DNA of 64,000 nt from Flavobacterium sp. (GTDB taxonomy: Bacteria; Bacteroidota; Bacteroidia; Flavobacteriales; Flavobacteriaceae): positions 1-64,000 of the forward strand of contig JAIPAM010000011.1 in assembly GCA_021740105.1 (NCBI GenBank). Direction: 5' to 3'. This document shows positions 46,795-55,879 of the stretch, piece by piece; within the stretch, counting starts at the first letter, position 1, and each line of letters opens with the position of its first letter. A program made the position numbers and the translations under genes. Under the pieces are notes generated by a model, which worked only from the letters and a program-made list of their open reading frames with translations, was not told the DNA's origin and did no database searches.

Positions 46795-46824
46795 AAAAAA
46801 GGAACTCAATTGAGTTCCTTTTTT
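46795..46824. terminator. Perfectly palindromic bidirectional terminator
   Basis: A6-GGAACTCAATTGAGTTCC-T6 is a perfect 30-bp palindrome. Its right end overlaps the stop codon of the acidic-protein gene, so that transcript stops almost at its last codon. Confidence 0.88.
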
Positions 46825-47224
46825 ATTCTTCTTCTTCGTCATCTGATTCTTCGTCAGCAATGTCATCAATATCGTGATCGTCATCGTCTGTTTCATTTGA
46901 ACCTTCAGGATCTTTTGTAATATCAACTTCCTCTTCTTCTTCATCCGTGGCAACATCATCAAGATCAATACCTTTGATTGCATCTAATGGAACCACAATA
47001 TCATCGTCATCTTCAAAGTTGATTAATCTATCCGATAATTTAGTACTTATTTTTACTAAGTAAATAGTGTCTTCAGTACGGACTTCAACTGCTTCAATAG
47101 TTTCGTCTTTGTGATTTTTAAATCGGATGATATTAGAATCATCATATCCGTCAGGAAATTTCTCGACTAATAAGTTCAAGATTTCATTGGTTAGTTTTGC
47201 GTAATCAACAATAACTCTTCTCAT
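46823..47224 (-). CDS. Highly acidic protein of unknown function
   Basis: The 133-residue protein has a folded-looking N-terminal half (MRRVIVDYAKLTNEILNLLV, IRFKNHKDETIEAVEVR, IYLVKISTKL) and a C-terminal half in which about half of the last 66 residues are Asp or Glu, with runs such as DEEEEE and SDDEEEE. Homologs are often labelled DNA primase in Bacteroidota databases, which I think is a carried-over mistake: no TOPRIM or zinc motif is present. It follows the DHS-like gene with an 8-bp gap. A cation- or polyamine-binding role is speculation. Confidence 0.8.
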   Translation of the reverse strand: MRRVIVDYAKLTNEILNLLVEKFPDGYDDSNIIRFKNHKDETIEAVEVRTEDTIYLVKISTKLSDRLINFEDDDDIVVPLDAIKGIDLDDVATDEEEEEVDITKDPEGSNETDDDDHDIDDIADEESDDEEEE

Positions 47225-47232
47225 AAATTGTA

Positions 47233-48204
47233 TTATAAATCTAGTAAATAAGCAAAAATTAATGGGGCTACAATGGTAGCATCCGACTCAATTATAAATT
47301 TTGGGGTGTCAATATCTAATTTTCCCCAAGTGATTTTTTCATTTGGAACTGCACCAGAGTAGGAGCCATAGCTAGTTGTTGAATCTGATATCTGACAAAA
47401 ATAACTCCAAAATGGTACTTCATGCATTTCCATATCTTGGTACAACATTGGAACCACACAAATTGGAAAATCTCCAGCGATTCCTCCACCAATTTGGAAA
47501 AATCCAATTCCATTTTCACTGTTTTTAGGATACCAATCGGCAAGATAAATCATGTATTCAATTCCTGATTTCATAGTCGAAGCCTTCAAATCTCCTTTTA
47601 TTACATAAGAAGCGAAAATATTCCCCATGGTACTGTCTTCCCATCCTGGTACAATAATAGGAAGATTCTTTTCTGCAGCAGCATACATCCAACTGTCTTT
47701 CAAATCGATCTCATAATATTCTTCTAAAACCCCAGAAAGTAATAATTTATACATGAATTCATGTGGAAAATAACGTTCTCCTTTGTCATCGGCGTCTTTC
47801 CAAATTTTGTAAATATGTTTTTGTAAACGTCTGAAGGCTTCGTGTTCTGGAATACAAGTATCGGTTACACGATTCAAACCACGCTCCATTAAATCCCATT
47901 CCTCTTGAGGAGTTAAATCTCTGTAATTTGGAACTCTTTCGTAATGAGAATGAGCAACCAAATTCATAATGTCCTCTTCAAGATTTGCTCCAGTACAAGA
48001 AACGATTTGAACTTTGTCTCTTCGAATCATTTCTGCGAATATTTTTCCTATCTCAGCAGTACTCATTGCGCCAGCTAAAGTAACCATCATTTTGGCTCCT
48101 TTTTCTAATTGTTGCTCGTATGCTTTGGCAGCATCGACAACAGTTGCAGAATTGAAATGCAGATAATACTTCTCAATAAACTGACTTATAGGACCTTTAC
48201 TCAT
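47233..48204 (-). CDS. Deoxyhypusine synthase-like protein
   Basis: The 323-residue protein has the DHS fold signatures: VTLAGAMSTAEIGKI (NAD-binding region), SCTGANLEEDIMNLVAHSHY, FQIGGGIAGDFP and TTSYGSYSGAVPNEKITWGK. In DHS the lysine that carries the butylimine intermediate follows the GGG (GGGVVKHH); here GGGIAGDF (239-246) has no lysine. Bacteria also lack the eIF5A substrate. A polyamine-forming role is therefore more likely than hypusine formation, in keeping with speA upstream (158-bp gap). The reaction is unproven. Next gene on the strand is the acidic protein. Confidence 0.85.
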   Translation of the reverse strand: MSKGPISQFIEKYYLHFNSATVVDAAKAYEQQLEKGAKMMVTLAGAMSTAEIGKIFAEMIRRDKVQIVSCTGANLEEDIMNLVAHSHYERVPNYRDLTPQEEWDLMERGLNRVTDTCIPEHEAFRRLQKHIYKIWKDADDKGERYFPHEFMYKLLLSGVLEEYYEIDLKDSWMYAAAEKNLPIIVPGWEDSTMGNIFASYVIKGDLKASTMKSGIEYMIYLADWYPKNSENGIGFFQIGGGIAGDFPICVVPMLYQDMEMHEVPFWSYFCQISDSTTSYGSYSGAVPNEKITWGKLDIDTPKFIIESDATIVAPLIFAYLLDL

Positions 48205-48362
48205 TTTTAAATTTTTAGTTTTTATTGATTCAAATTAACAAATTAATTATTTGATATACAATTTGAATTTTATTTTTTTTTACTTTTTTTCTAATAAAAT
48301 TATACTACTTATCTATCTACAATAGTATATAATCGTATTCGCTTTAACTTATACAATTATAA

Positions 48363-49763
48363 TTATTTGTTGTGATATCCTAGTATTTTTAGCACTGCAT
48401 CTGCGGTTTGTTGTTCAGAGAAAACACTGGTTTTAATTTCTCCATTTTCGTCGTGATCAATTAAAAGATGCTTAGGTTCAGGTATCAAACAGTGGTGTAG
48501 TCCTCCGAATCCACCTATTGTTTCTTGATAAGCGCCGGTATTGAAAAAACCAATATATAAAGGTTTTTCTTTATTGTATTTTGGCAAATAAATAGCATTC
48601 ATATTCTGTTCGGAATTGTAATAGTCATCACTATCACAAGTCATTCCGCCCAATAACACCCTCTCATAAGTATCGTTCCAACGATTTACGGCCAACATTA
48701 CAAAACGCTTATTTATAGCCCAAGTATCGGGTAAAGTAGTAATGAATGAAGAGTCAATCATATTCCATTTTTCTCTATCATTCTGTTGTTTTTGATACAA
48801 TACTTGGTAAATAGCTCCACCACTTTCTCCAACAGTAAAAGATCCAAATTCAGTAAAAATATTCGGAACATCAACCTCTGCTTCATCACAAGCAATTTTT
48901 ACTTGATTGATGATTTCATCTATCATGTATTGGTAATCATATTCAAATGCCAATGAGTTTTTAATTGGAAAACCTCCACCTACATTCAAACTATCTAAAC
49001 TTGGACATTCCTTTTTTAAGGCTACATAAACTTTAATACATTTTATTAATTCACTCCAATAATAAGCATTGTCATTAATTCCAGTATTGATAAAAAAGTG
49101 CAACATTTTAAGTTCCAAATTTTTATTTTCATGTATTTGTTTTTTGTAAAACGGAACAATATTCTTGTATCCAATACCCAATCTAGAAGTATAAAACTCA
49201 AATTTAGGTTCTTCTTCGGCTGCAATTCTAATTCCAATTTTAAATTTACCCTTTATAGCTGCTTGAAGCAAATCCAACTCTTCGTAATTATCTATTATTG
49301 GAATGGTGTTTTTATGACCATTATTAATAATTCTTGCAATGTTTTCAATGTATTGATCTCTTTTAAAACCATTACAAATCACATAGGTACTTTTGTTTAT
49401 TTTACCAGATTGCAATAAATTTTCAACAATATTGATGTCAAATGCAGAGGAAGTTTCAATATGAATATTGTTTTTAAATGCCTCATTCATAATGTATTCA
49501 AAATGAGAGCTTTTGGTGCAATAACAAAAGTAATATTTCCCTTTGTACTCACTTTTATCCATTGCATTTTTGAACCACGTTTTGGCTCGTTTAATATTTT
49601 TGGAAATTTGTGGTAAATAGGTGAATTTTAATGGTGTACCATATTCTTCTACCAATTTCATTAAATCAATATCATGAAATTGTAGGGTATCTTTGTTAAG
49701 ATTGAATTCTTCCTGAGGAAAATAATAATTTTGATTGATTAAATCCGAATATTTTGTATTCAT
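48363..49763 (-). CDS. speA: Arginine decarboxylase, short PLP fold-III form
   Basis: The 466-residue protein resembles the alanine-racemase-fold decarboxylases. The PLP lysine is K84 in YFCYCTKSSH, and the motifs ISTGINDNAYYWSE-like (FFINTGINDNAYYWSE), VGGGFPI, EFGSFTVGESG and MTCDSDDYY (dimer active-site Cys-Asp) are visible. It would turn arginine into agmatine for polyamine synthesis. E. coli SpeA is about 190 residues longer, and short forms like this are typical of Bacteroidota. No agmatinase gene is found between it and the DHS-like gene, although I recall such a neighbour in related genomes. Confidence 0.88.
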   Translation of the reverse strand: MNTKYSDLINQNYYFPQEEFNLNKDTLQFHDIDLMKLVEEYGTPLKFTYLPQISKNIKRAKTWFKNAMDKSEYKGKYYFCYCTKSSHFEYIMNEAFKNNIHIETSSAFDINIVENLLQSGKINKSTYVICNGFKRDQYIENIARIINNGHKNTIPIIDNYEELDLLQAAIKGKFKIGIRIAAEEEPKFEFYTSRLGIGYKNIVPFYKKQIHENKNLELKMLHFFINTGINDNAYYWSELIKCIKVYVALKKECPSLDSLNVGGGFPIKNSLAFEYDYQYMIDEIINQVKIACDEAEVDVPNIFTEFGSFTVGESGGAIYQVLYQKQQNDREKWNMIDSSFITTLPDTWAINKRFVMLAVNRWNDTYERVLLGGMTCDSDDYYNSEQNMNAIYLPKYNKEKPLYIGFFNTGAYQETIGGFGGLHHCLIPEPKHLLIDHDENGEIKTSVFSEQQTADAVLKILGYHNK

Positions 49764-49819
49764 TTGTTTGTGAGTAAATTAGAATTAAAAAAGTGTTATT
49801 TCTTTATATAATCTAATTT

Positions 49820-49999
49820 TCAAACTCGAATATTCGCATAGATGATTTGAAGTTCATCATCGTTGATTATTGAATGCCTTAATTCATCAAAATACAATAG
49901 ACCTACTAATCCAAAATATCGATTCAATAAAGCCTGAAAAGCCATATAAGTCTCGTTTTTTGAGAAGGAAAAGTGGGTGCTATTTTGTTTTTTATTCAT
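49820..49999 (-). CDS. Small hypothetical protein, 59 residues
   Basis: A complete 59-codon frame starts at the ATG at 49999. Residues such as FSFSKNETYMAFQALLNRYF then GLVGLLYFDELRH and INDDELQIIYANI give a mixed composition with helix-like spacing, which looks like a real protein and unlike the usual noise frames in this AT-rich DNA. A consensus promoter lies immediately upstream, so the message would be nearly leaderless. It lies between aroB and speA on their strand and may lead the speA transcript. I do not recognise a family. Confidence 0.6.
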   Translation of the reverse strand: MNKKQNSTHFSFSKNETYMAFQALLNRYFGLVGLLYFDELRHSIINDDELQIIYANIRV

Positions 50000-50004
50000 C
50001 GGAG

Positions 50005-50037
50005 CAAATGTAAAAAAATATTAATTCTATATAACAA
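50005..50037 (-). promoter_or_regulatory. Promoter of the small ORF and perhaps speA
   Basis: On the minus strand TTG (50037-50035) and TACATTTG (50012-50005) are 22 bp apart, matching TTG-N17-23-TAnnTTTG. The -7 element ends only 5 nt before the ATG at 49999, which would give a leaderless or near-leaderless transcript. Confidence 0.6.
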
Positions 50038-50054
50038 ACTGCTGCACTTTTTTT

Positions 50055-51122
50055 TTATATTTTGTAATCTTCAAATGAAGCTCTAATAAGTTCATTTTCA
50101 ACTTCTTGATTAATAATAAAAGAGCCAATTCCGTCAAGAAGTACAAATTTTACTTTACCATTTTCATTTTTCTTATCATGAATAAGTAAATCCATTATTG
50201 ATTCAATATCGTTTTTATCGAAAATCACTTCACCAAAAATGGATTTTATAGTAGATTTAATTTCTTGGTATTCTGTTTTAAAAATTAGATTTTTAGTCAT
50301 AGAAATATAACTTTCTAATACCATTCCAATTGCAATTGCTTCTCCATGAAGTAATTTCTTTTTTGATTGCTGATCTAAAAAATAACTTTCAATTGCATGC
50401 CCCAAAGTATGTCCAAAATTCAATGCTTTTCGAATTCCTTTTTCTGTTGGATCTTGCTTTACAATTTCATTTTTTATAGTTATCGAATCAAATATAATGG
50501 TATCAAAATCGGCAAAATCTAATTTTGATAAATCTAAGAATTGCTTCCAATATAATTGGTTAGATACCAAGCCATGCTTCAATATTTCGGCTAAACCGGA
50601 ACGCATTTCTATTTGCGGAAGCGTTTCTAAATATTCAGAATCTATTACTACTAATTTTGGATTGTTAATTACGCCAATTTGGTTTTTTAGGTTTCCTAAG
50701 TCTATTCCGGTTTTCCCTCCGATTGAAGCGTCAACCATTGCCAATAATGTAGTTGGTATATTTATAAAATCAATTCCTCGTTTGAAAGTTGAAGCGATAA
50801 ATCCACCAAGATCTGTCACAACGCCACCTCCCAAATTGATTATTAAACTCTTTCTGTCTGCTCCCAATTCCGTTAAAACATTCCAAATTTGAATACAGGT
50901 TTCAATGTTTTTATTGATTTCCCCAGCTTCAAATTCAATAATTTCAATTGAACTTTCAGTTTCAATTTTAGGAAGTAATTTTGGTAAACAAACTTCATTG
51001 GTAATTGAATCCACAATAATAAATAGGGTAGAATAATTATTTTCAGAAATTAGTTTATTCAGTTCTTTATAACCTTCAAAATTGAAAATTACTGAATATC
51101 CATTTGCTTTTATTGACTGCAT
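50055..51122 (-). CDS. aroB: 3-dehydroquinate synthase
   Basis: The ATG at 51122 (MQSIKANGYSV) is the family-like start; the upstream ATG at 51158 adds twelve residues. The protein is then 355 residues. It is the second shikimate-pathway enzyme and has NAD- and zinc-dependent chemistry: LGGGVVTDLGGFIASTFKRG, NIPTTLLAMVDASIGGKTG, RSGLAEILKHGL and NFGHTLGHAIES (zinc His) are visible. It is divergent from proline dehydrogenase. Confidence 0.94.
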   Translation of the reverse strand: MQSIKANGYSVIFNFEGYKELNKLISENNYSTLFIIVDSITNEVCLPKLLPKIETESSIEIIEFEAGEINKNIETCIQIWNVLTELGADRKSLIINLGGGVVTDLGGFIASTFKRGIDFINIPTTLLAMVDASIGGKTGIDLGNLKNQIGVINNPKLVVIDSEYLETLPQIEMRSGLAEILKHGLVSNQLYWKQFLDLSKLDFADFDTIIFDSITIKNEIVKQDPTEKGIRKALNFGHTLGHAIESYFLDQQSKKKLLHGEAIAIGMVLESYISMTKNLIFKTEYQEIKSTIKSIFGEVIFDKNDIESIMDLLIHDKKNENGKVKFVLLDGIGSFIINQEVENELIRASFEDYKI

Positions 51123-51171
51123 TTGCTTGCTACTAGTTAGTCTAAATTGATGATGCAAAATAAGGTAATTT

Positions 51172-51205
51172 TTGATTAATAATCAGTATTGTGTGCTTAT
51201 ATTTG
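51172..51205 (+). promoter_or_regulatory. Promoter of proline dehydrogenase
   Basis: TTG (51172-51174) and TATATTTG (51198-51205) are 23 bp apart and match the flavobacterial consensus. The ATG at 51225 is 19 bp beyond, supporting that start over 51189. Confidence 0.65.
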
Positions 51206-51224
51206 CATTATTATTAAAATTCAC

Positions 51225-52394
51225 ATGGATAAAATTTTCAACAATACCGAAGTTGCTTTTTCATTAAAAAGTAATTCTGAATTAGAACGTGCTTATTATC
51301 TTTTCAAATTGATAGGTAACCAACCTTTAGTGAGAATTGGTACTGCATTAACCAATTTTGCTATCAAGGCTCATTTACCTGTTGAAGGATTAATTCGAGC
51401 TACTGTTTTTGATCATTTTTGCGGAGGAGTAAATGAAACAGATTGTCTTTCTGTTGTGGATAAAATGTATACTAAAGGTGTTTCATCGGTTTTGGATTAT
51501 TCTGTTGAAGGTAAGGAAGAAGAAGATCAATTTGATGCTGCTTTAAGAATGACTTTAAAAACGATTGAATTTGCTAAAGAAAGGGCCGCTATTCCATTTG
51601 CAGTTTTTAAACCTACAGGATTTGGTAGATTGGATTTATATGAAAAAGTAGGTGCTAAATTAGAATTAACGGAATCAGAAAAAACCGAATGGAATAGGGT
51701 GGAAGCGCGTTTTGACAAAGTTTGTAGTGAAGCTCACCAAAAAAGTGTTCCTTTATTAATTGACGCCGAAGAAAGTTGGATGCAAGATGCAGCCGATGAT
51801 TTGGTTGCGAAGATGATGCTAAAATACAACAAACAAAAAGCGATTGTTTTTAATACTTTGCAAATGTACCGTTGGGATAGGTTGGATTATTTGAAAAAAT
51901 TGCACCAACAAGCAAAAGAAGATGGGTTTTATATTGGAATGAAAGTTGTTCGGGGTGCCTATATGGAAAAAGAGAATTTAAGAGCTATAGAAAAAGGATA
52001 TCCAACACCTATTTGTGTATCTAAAGAAGCTACCGATTTAAATTATGACGCTGCAATTCATTATATGTTAGAAAACATTGATAGAATGGCGATTTTTGCC
52101 GGAACTCACAATGAATTATCATCTTATAAGTTGATGGAATACATGCAGGATTTAAATATTGAAAAAAAAGATGCGAGAATTTGGTTTGGACAATTGTATG
52201 GTATGAGTGATAATATTAGTTACAATTTATCGGAAAATGGCTACAATAATGCTAAATATTTACCTTTTGGTCCTGTTCGTGATGTGATGCCGTATTTAAT
52301 TCGTAGAGCCGAAGAAAATACTTCTGTTGCTGGACAAACAAGTAGAGAATTAAAATTAATTACTTCAGAGCGAAATAGGAGAAAAGGAAAGTAA
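51225..52394 (+). CDS. Proline dehydrogenase
   Basis: The ATG at 51225 gives 389 residues (MDKIFNNTEVAFSLKS); the frame from 51189 would begin inside the promoter. It is the monofunctional FAD enzyme oxidising proline to pyrroline-5-carboxylate, with a TIM-barrel: DYSVEGKEEE, PLLIDAEESWMQDAAD, KVVRGAYMEKE and QLYGMSDNISYNLSE carry the flavin and substrate residues, and FGPVRDVMPYLIRRAEEN ends the barrel. No P5C dehydrogenase is fused or adjacent. Confidence 0.93.
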   Translation: MDKIFNNTEVAFSLKSNSELERAYYLFKLIGNQPLVRIGTALTNFAIKAHLPVEGLIRATVFDHFCGGVNETDCLSVVDKMYTKGVSSVLDYSVEGKEEEDQFDAALRMTLKTIEFAKERAAIPFAVFKPTGFGRLDLYEKVGAKLELTESEKTEWNRVEARFDKVCSEAHQKSVPLLIDAEESWMQDAADDLVAKMMLKYNKQKAIVFNTLQMYRWDRLDYLKKLHQQAKEDGFYIGMKVVRGAYMEKENLRAIEKGYPTPICVSKEATDLNYDAAIHYMLENIDRMAIFAGTHNELSSYKLMEYMQDLNIEKKDARIWFGQLYGMSDNISYNLSENGYNNAKYLPFGPVRDVMPYLIRRAEENTSVAGQTSRELKLITSERNRRKGK

Positions 52395-52458
52395 AAGAAA
52401 GTAATTAGCTATCAGTTTTTAGTAATCAGTAATTACTAGATTTTTTTTAATGAAACAA

Positions 52459-54243
52459 TTAAAAGTTATTAAACTGTAGATTACTTAGGTTTTTGTAAAT
52501 CCCATTTTCCACGGCAATTAACTCTTGGTGTGTTCCTTGTTCTTTAATTATTCCTTCATCCAAAACGATAATTTGATCCGCTGAACGAATGGTTGATAAA
52601 CGGTGAGCTATTATAATACTTGTTCTTCCTTCCATTAAAATTTCCAATGCTTCTTGAACTAATTTTTCGCTTTCGCTGTCTAATGAAGAAGTAGCTTCAT
52701 CTAATATTAATATACTTGGATTTTTTAACAAAGCTCTCGCAATAGCTATTCTTTGGCGCTGACCCCCAGAAAGTTTTATTCCACGTTCACCAACAATAGT
52801 CTCAAACTTTTCAGGAAAACCTTTTATGAATTGGTAAGCGTTGGCTTGTTTTGCTGCTTTGGTAATTTCTTCTTCGGTAGCATTTGGTTTTCCATAAGCT
52901 ATATTTTCACGAATGGTGCCGCCAAATAAAATGACATCCTGGGGAACGATACTCATATTTCCTCTTAGCGTTTCTAAATCGTAATCGTAAATATTCTTGC
53001 CGTCGATGCTAATTTCACCCCCTTCAATATCATAAAAACGCAATAATAAAGAGGCGATTGTTGACTTTCCAGCGCCACTAGGTCCAACAATAGCTATTTT
53101 TTGTCCAAAATCGGCATTAAAACTAACGTCTTTTAATACTTGGATTTCTTTTCTTGATGGGTAAGAAAATGCGACTTTCTTGAAGCTTACATTTCCTTTT
53201 AATACTTTATCTGCACTAGATTCAGAGGAGTTTATTATTTCTGGAGTTTCATCTAATAATTCGAAAACTCTTTCAGTTGCACCAACGGCTTTTTGAATTT
53301 GAGCATACAATTCCGCTATTCCTCCAAATGAAGCTCCAACAAAAGTGGAATATAATACAAATGAAATTAATTGTCCTACGCTCATTTCACCACTAATACT
53401 CAATCGAACGCCGAACCAAACTACTGCTACAATTGCTCCAAAAAGGCAAAATATAATGAACGAAGCGAAGTAGCCACGGTATTTCCCCCCTTTAATTGCA
53501 ATTTTTACAATTTCTTTAATCTTACCATTATAGCGCGCAATTTCATACCATTCATTTGCAAAAGCTTTAACAATACTAATTCCTTGCATGGTCTCTTCTA
53601 CAATTACTTGACTTTCGGCAACCTGATCCTGAACTTTTTTGGAATATTTTCTAATAAATCTTCCAAAAATTACGGCAGCAACCGCCACCAATGGAACTAC
53701 CGACAACATTAATAAAGTAAGTTTAAAACTCTCGCTTGCCAATAAAGCGATTCCACCAATTATTAATATAAATTGTCTTAAAAATTCAGCTATTGTTGAT
53801 GTTAATGTATCTTGAATTTGAGTAATATCGGAACTGATTCTACTATTTAATTCACCTACACGTTTTTGTGAGAAGAACGTCATTGGTAATTTTACTAAAT
53901 TACTATACAACGCCAAACGTAAATTTGCTAAGGTGTTTTCGGTGAAATTGACAAACAAGGATAGTCTGAAGAAAGAAAAAAGCGACTGAAATAAGAGAAT
54001 TACAATTAAACCTCCAGCGATTAAATTGGCTTGAGCATTGTCTTTATTTTTTACGCAATCTATTAATAGTCCCATTAATTTTGGAAAGGCAAGTGCTGTT
54101 CCTCCTGTAAATAATAAGAAAATTAAACCTACATAAAATTTCCATTTATGATTTTCAGCATATTTAAATATTAATAAAGCTTTGCTTAGAGAAGATTTAG
54201 TAAGTTTTGATTTTGGTAAATCATTTTCTTTGAAACGGGCCAT
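52459..54243 (-). CDS. ABC exporter half-transporter, MsbA-like
   Basis: The 594-residue protein has about six transmembrane helices (residues 30-310) and an ATPase domain with Walker A GPSGAGKST, Q-loop VPQDVILFGG, signature LSGGQRQR and Walker B LILDEATSSLD, all intact. The second exporter in the window (26127-27887) has an atypical DDC Walker B, so the two are different. MsbA flips lipid A, but similar exporters move drugs or peptides; the substrate is not settled. It converges on proline dehydrogenase. Confidence 0.9.
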   Translation of the reverse strand: MARFKENDLPKSKLTKSSLSKALLIFKYAENHKWKFYVGLIFLLFTGGTALAFPKLMGLLIDCVKNKDNAQANLIAGGLIVILLFQSLFSFFRLSLFVNFTENTLANLRLALYSNLVKLPMTFFSQKRVGELNSRISSDITQIQDTLTSTIAEFLRQFILIIGGIALLASESFKLTLLMLSVVPLVAVAAVIFGRFIRKYSKKVQDQVAESQVIVEETMQGISIVKAFANEWYEIARYNGKIKEIVKIAIKGGKYRGYFASFIIFCLFGAIVAVVWFGVRLSISGEMSVGQLISFVLYSTFVGASFGGIAELYAQIQKAVGATERVFELLDETPEIINSSESSADKVLKGNVSFKKVAFSYPSRKEIQVLKDVSFNADFGQKIAIVGPSGAGKSTIASLLLRFYDIEGGEISIDGKNIYDYDLETLRGNMSIVPQDVILFGGTIRENIAYGKPNATEEEITKAAKQANAYQFIKGFPEKFETIVGERGIKLSGGQRQRIAIARALLKNPSILILDEATSSLDSESEKLVQEALEILMEGRTSIIIAHRLSTIRSADQIIVLDEGIIKEQGTHQELIAVENGIYKNLSNLQFNNF

Positions 54244-54324
54244 TTATAGGATGTTTATTTTGCAAATGTAGACTTAAACTAAACTAATCGCATTTATTAT
54301 GTGTTAAAAAAATACCAGAAAAAG

Positions 54325-55833
54325 TTATTTATTATTTTCTAATGCACTTAAAATAGGTCTAATTTGATCAACATCAATTCTCTTCGCTTTGATTCTTTTT
54401 TCCTTATCCAATATATAAATAACAGGAGTAGAGTAGATGTCGTATTTGTCTTTCAAATTATTGTAATGTGCACCATCGTAGACGTTTATCCAATCTAATT
54501 TCTTTTCGTCGACATACTTTTTGTATTTGTCAAACTCTTGTTGGGTATAAACGCAATATACTTTTACATCCATTTTTTCTTTCAATAATTGGTGGTATAA
54601 ATCTAATAATTTAGGAATTTCTATTTGACAATGACTACAATCGACATCCCAAAAAACAAGGATGGTGTATTTCGCTTTAATAGTATGAAGTCTTAGAAAA
54701 GTTTTTTCTATTTCGGCAGTATTGCTAATGAAAATTTTTGTCATTTCTTCACTAGTTTTTGCATTTTCAAATCCCATTTTAGCAATTTTATCATGACTTT
54801 GTATTGGAATTAGAGGCAGTTCGGGAGCAATTGTATCCAATAATAGCGGTCGTAAAATATTAGCTCGGTTGATAATATTATTTACAATATTATCGTCATT
54901 GTAGATGTCTTTAGCTTTTCCTGTTTTGAAATATTTATCTACAATGTAAACAAATACTTTGTCAAAGCCCATTATCTTTGAAGTTTCATATTTGTTCACA
55001 AAGTTTGCCAACAACAATTTGTACATAATAGAGCCTTCAACCGCTTGATTCATGATTCTATCAATTTCAACAGAAACAGAATCTGGATCTCGCATTACGA
55101 CCGATTCAAAATAACGTGTCAATCGACCATAAAAGAAAGGCGTTCTAGCCAATGCATCTTCTTTAAAGTCAACCCCATCCCAATAATGATCCTTATAATA
55201 GTTAAAAACAGCTATACTATCTGGACGACCATTTGAAGCTTTAGGGATGTCTTTAAGGAGTTTTTCAATTTTTAAATTCAAAGCGTCACTAATGAAAGTC
55301 CCTTTGTTTCTATTGATGAATGATTTTTCATAATTATCAATGTTCTCAGAAATTTGTTTCTGTTTTCCAGACATAAAATCAGTAGAGTCTTTTTTACTTA
55401 GCCCTTTGGTTTTTGGTAAATAAGATTCGAATTCAATTCGTTGAACCTCAAAATATTTGATATAATCGAAGAAATCGTTTTGAACTTTTGAATTGCTACA
55501 TTGTAATAACTCTTTATAATTAACTATTGATTCACTTGAAATGTCTAAATTCTGATTTTCATCATCAACAATAAAATCAAAATAGATTGATTTTCCTTGG
55601 CCTACAAGTGAATAAATCCCTTTGTATAATTTCTTTTTACCGTTGAATTCAATCTTGCCATTTTTGATATTGGTACACGTATCTACAATCATATTTTTAT
55701 CAAATTGATAAAAAGTTAAGTAGGCAATGGTGTCTTTACAATGTTTTAAATTAATTTTAATATCATAGCTATTTTGAGCTTTAATAGAATTAATTGAAAA
55801 TAAAATGACTAAGGAAAAGATTATTTTTTTCAT
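54325..55833 (-). CDS. Exported TlpA-like thioredoxin-fold protein
   Basis: The 502-residue protein has a signal peptide (MKKIIFSLVILFSINSIKAQ), a DUF4369-like beta domain (about 25-130), a long helical DUF5106-like middle and a C-terminal thioredoxin fold with the active-site CSHC (C399, C402) in DVDCSHCQIEIP and cis-Pro in STPVIYIL. CSHC is less usual than CPPC. These Bacteroidota proteins are probably periplasmic thiol-disulfide reductases; partners are unknown. pheT is upstream on the same strand. Confidence 0.88.
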   Translation of the reverse strand: MKKIIFSLVILFSINSIKAQNSYDIKINLKHCKDTIAYLTFYQFDKNMIVDTCTNIKNGKIEFNGKKKLYKGIYSLVGQGKSIYFDFIVDDENQNLDISSESIVNYKELLQCSNSKVQNDFFDYIKYFEVQRIEFESYLPKTKGLSKKDSTDFMSGKQKQISENIDNYEKSFINRNKGTFISDALNLKIEKLLKDIPKASNGRPDSIAVFNYYKDHYWDGVDFKEDALARTPFFYGRLTRYFESVVMRDPDSVSVEIDRIMNQAVEGSIMYKLLLANFVNKYETSKIMGFDKVFVYIVDKYFKTGKAKDIYNDDNIVNNIINRANILRPLLLDTIAPELPLIPIQSHDKIAKMGFENAKTSEEMTKIFISNTAEIEKTFLRLHTIKAKYTILVFWDVDCSHCQIEIPKLLDLYHQLLKEKMDVKVYCVYTQQEFDKYKKYVDEKKLDWINVYDGAHYNNLKDKYDIYSTPVIYILDKEKRIKAKRIDVDQIRPILSALENNK

Positions 55834-55879
55834 TTATTATAAATAGTATTTAGAATAAAATAGTAGGTAAAATTCAAAT

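Noticed and set aside
46783-46983. 66-codon Met/Lys/Leu-rich frame at the end of the acidic-protein gene
   Set aside because: It is the same DNA as the Asp/Glu-coding tail read in another frame; GAA/GAT runs give Lys/Met there. No independent evidence of expression.
49098-49418. 106-codon forward ORF inside speA
   Set aside because: It is antisense to speA, rich in Phe and Ile as expected from a shadow frame of AT-rich coding DNA, and has no recognisable motif.
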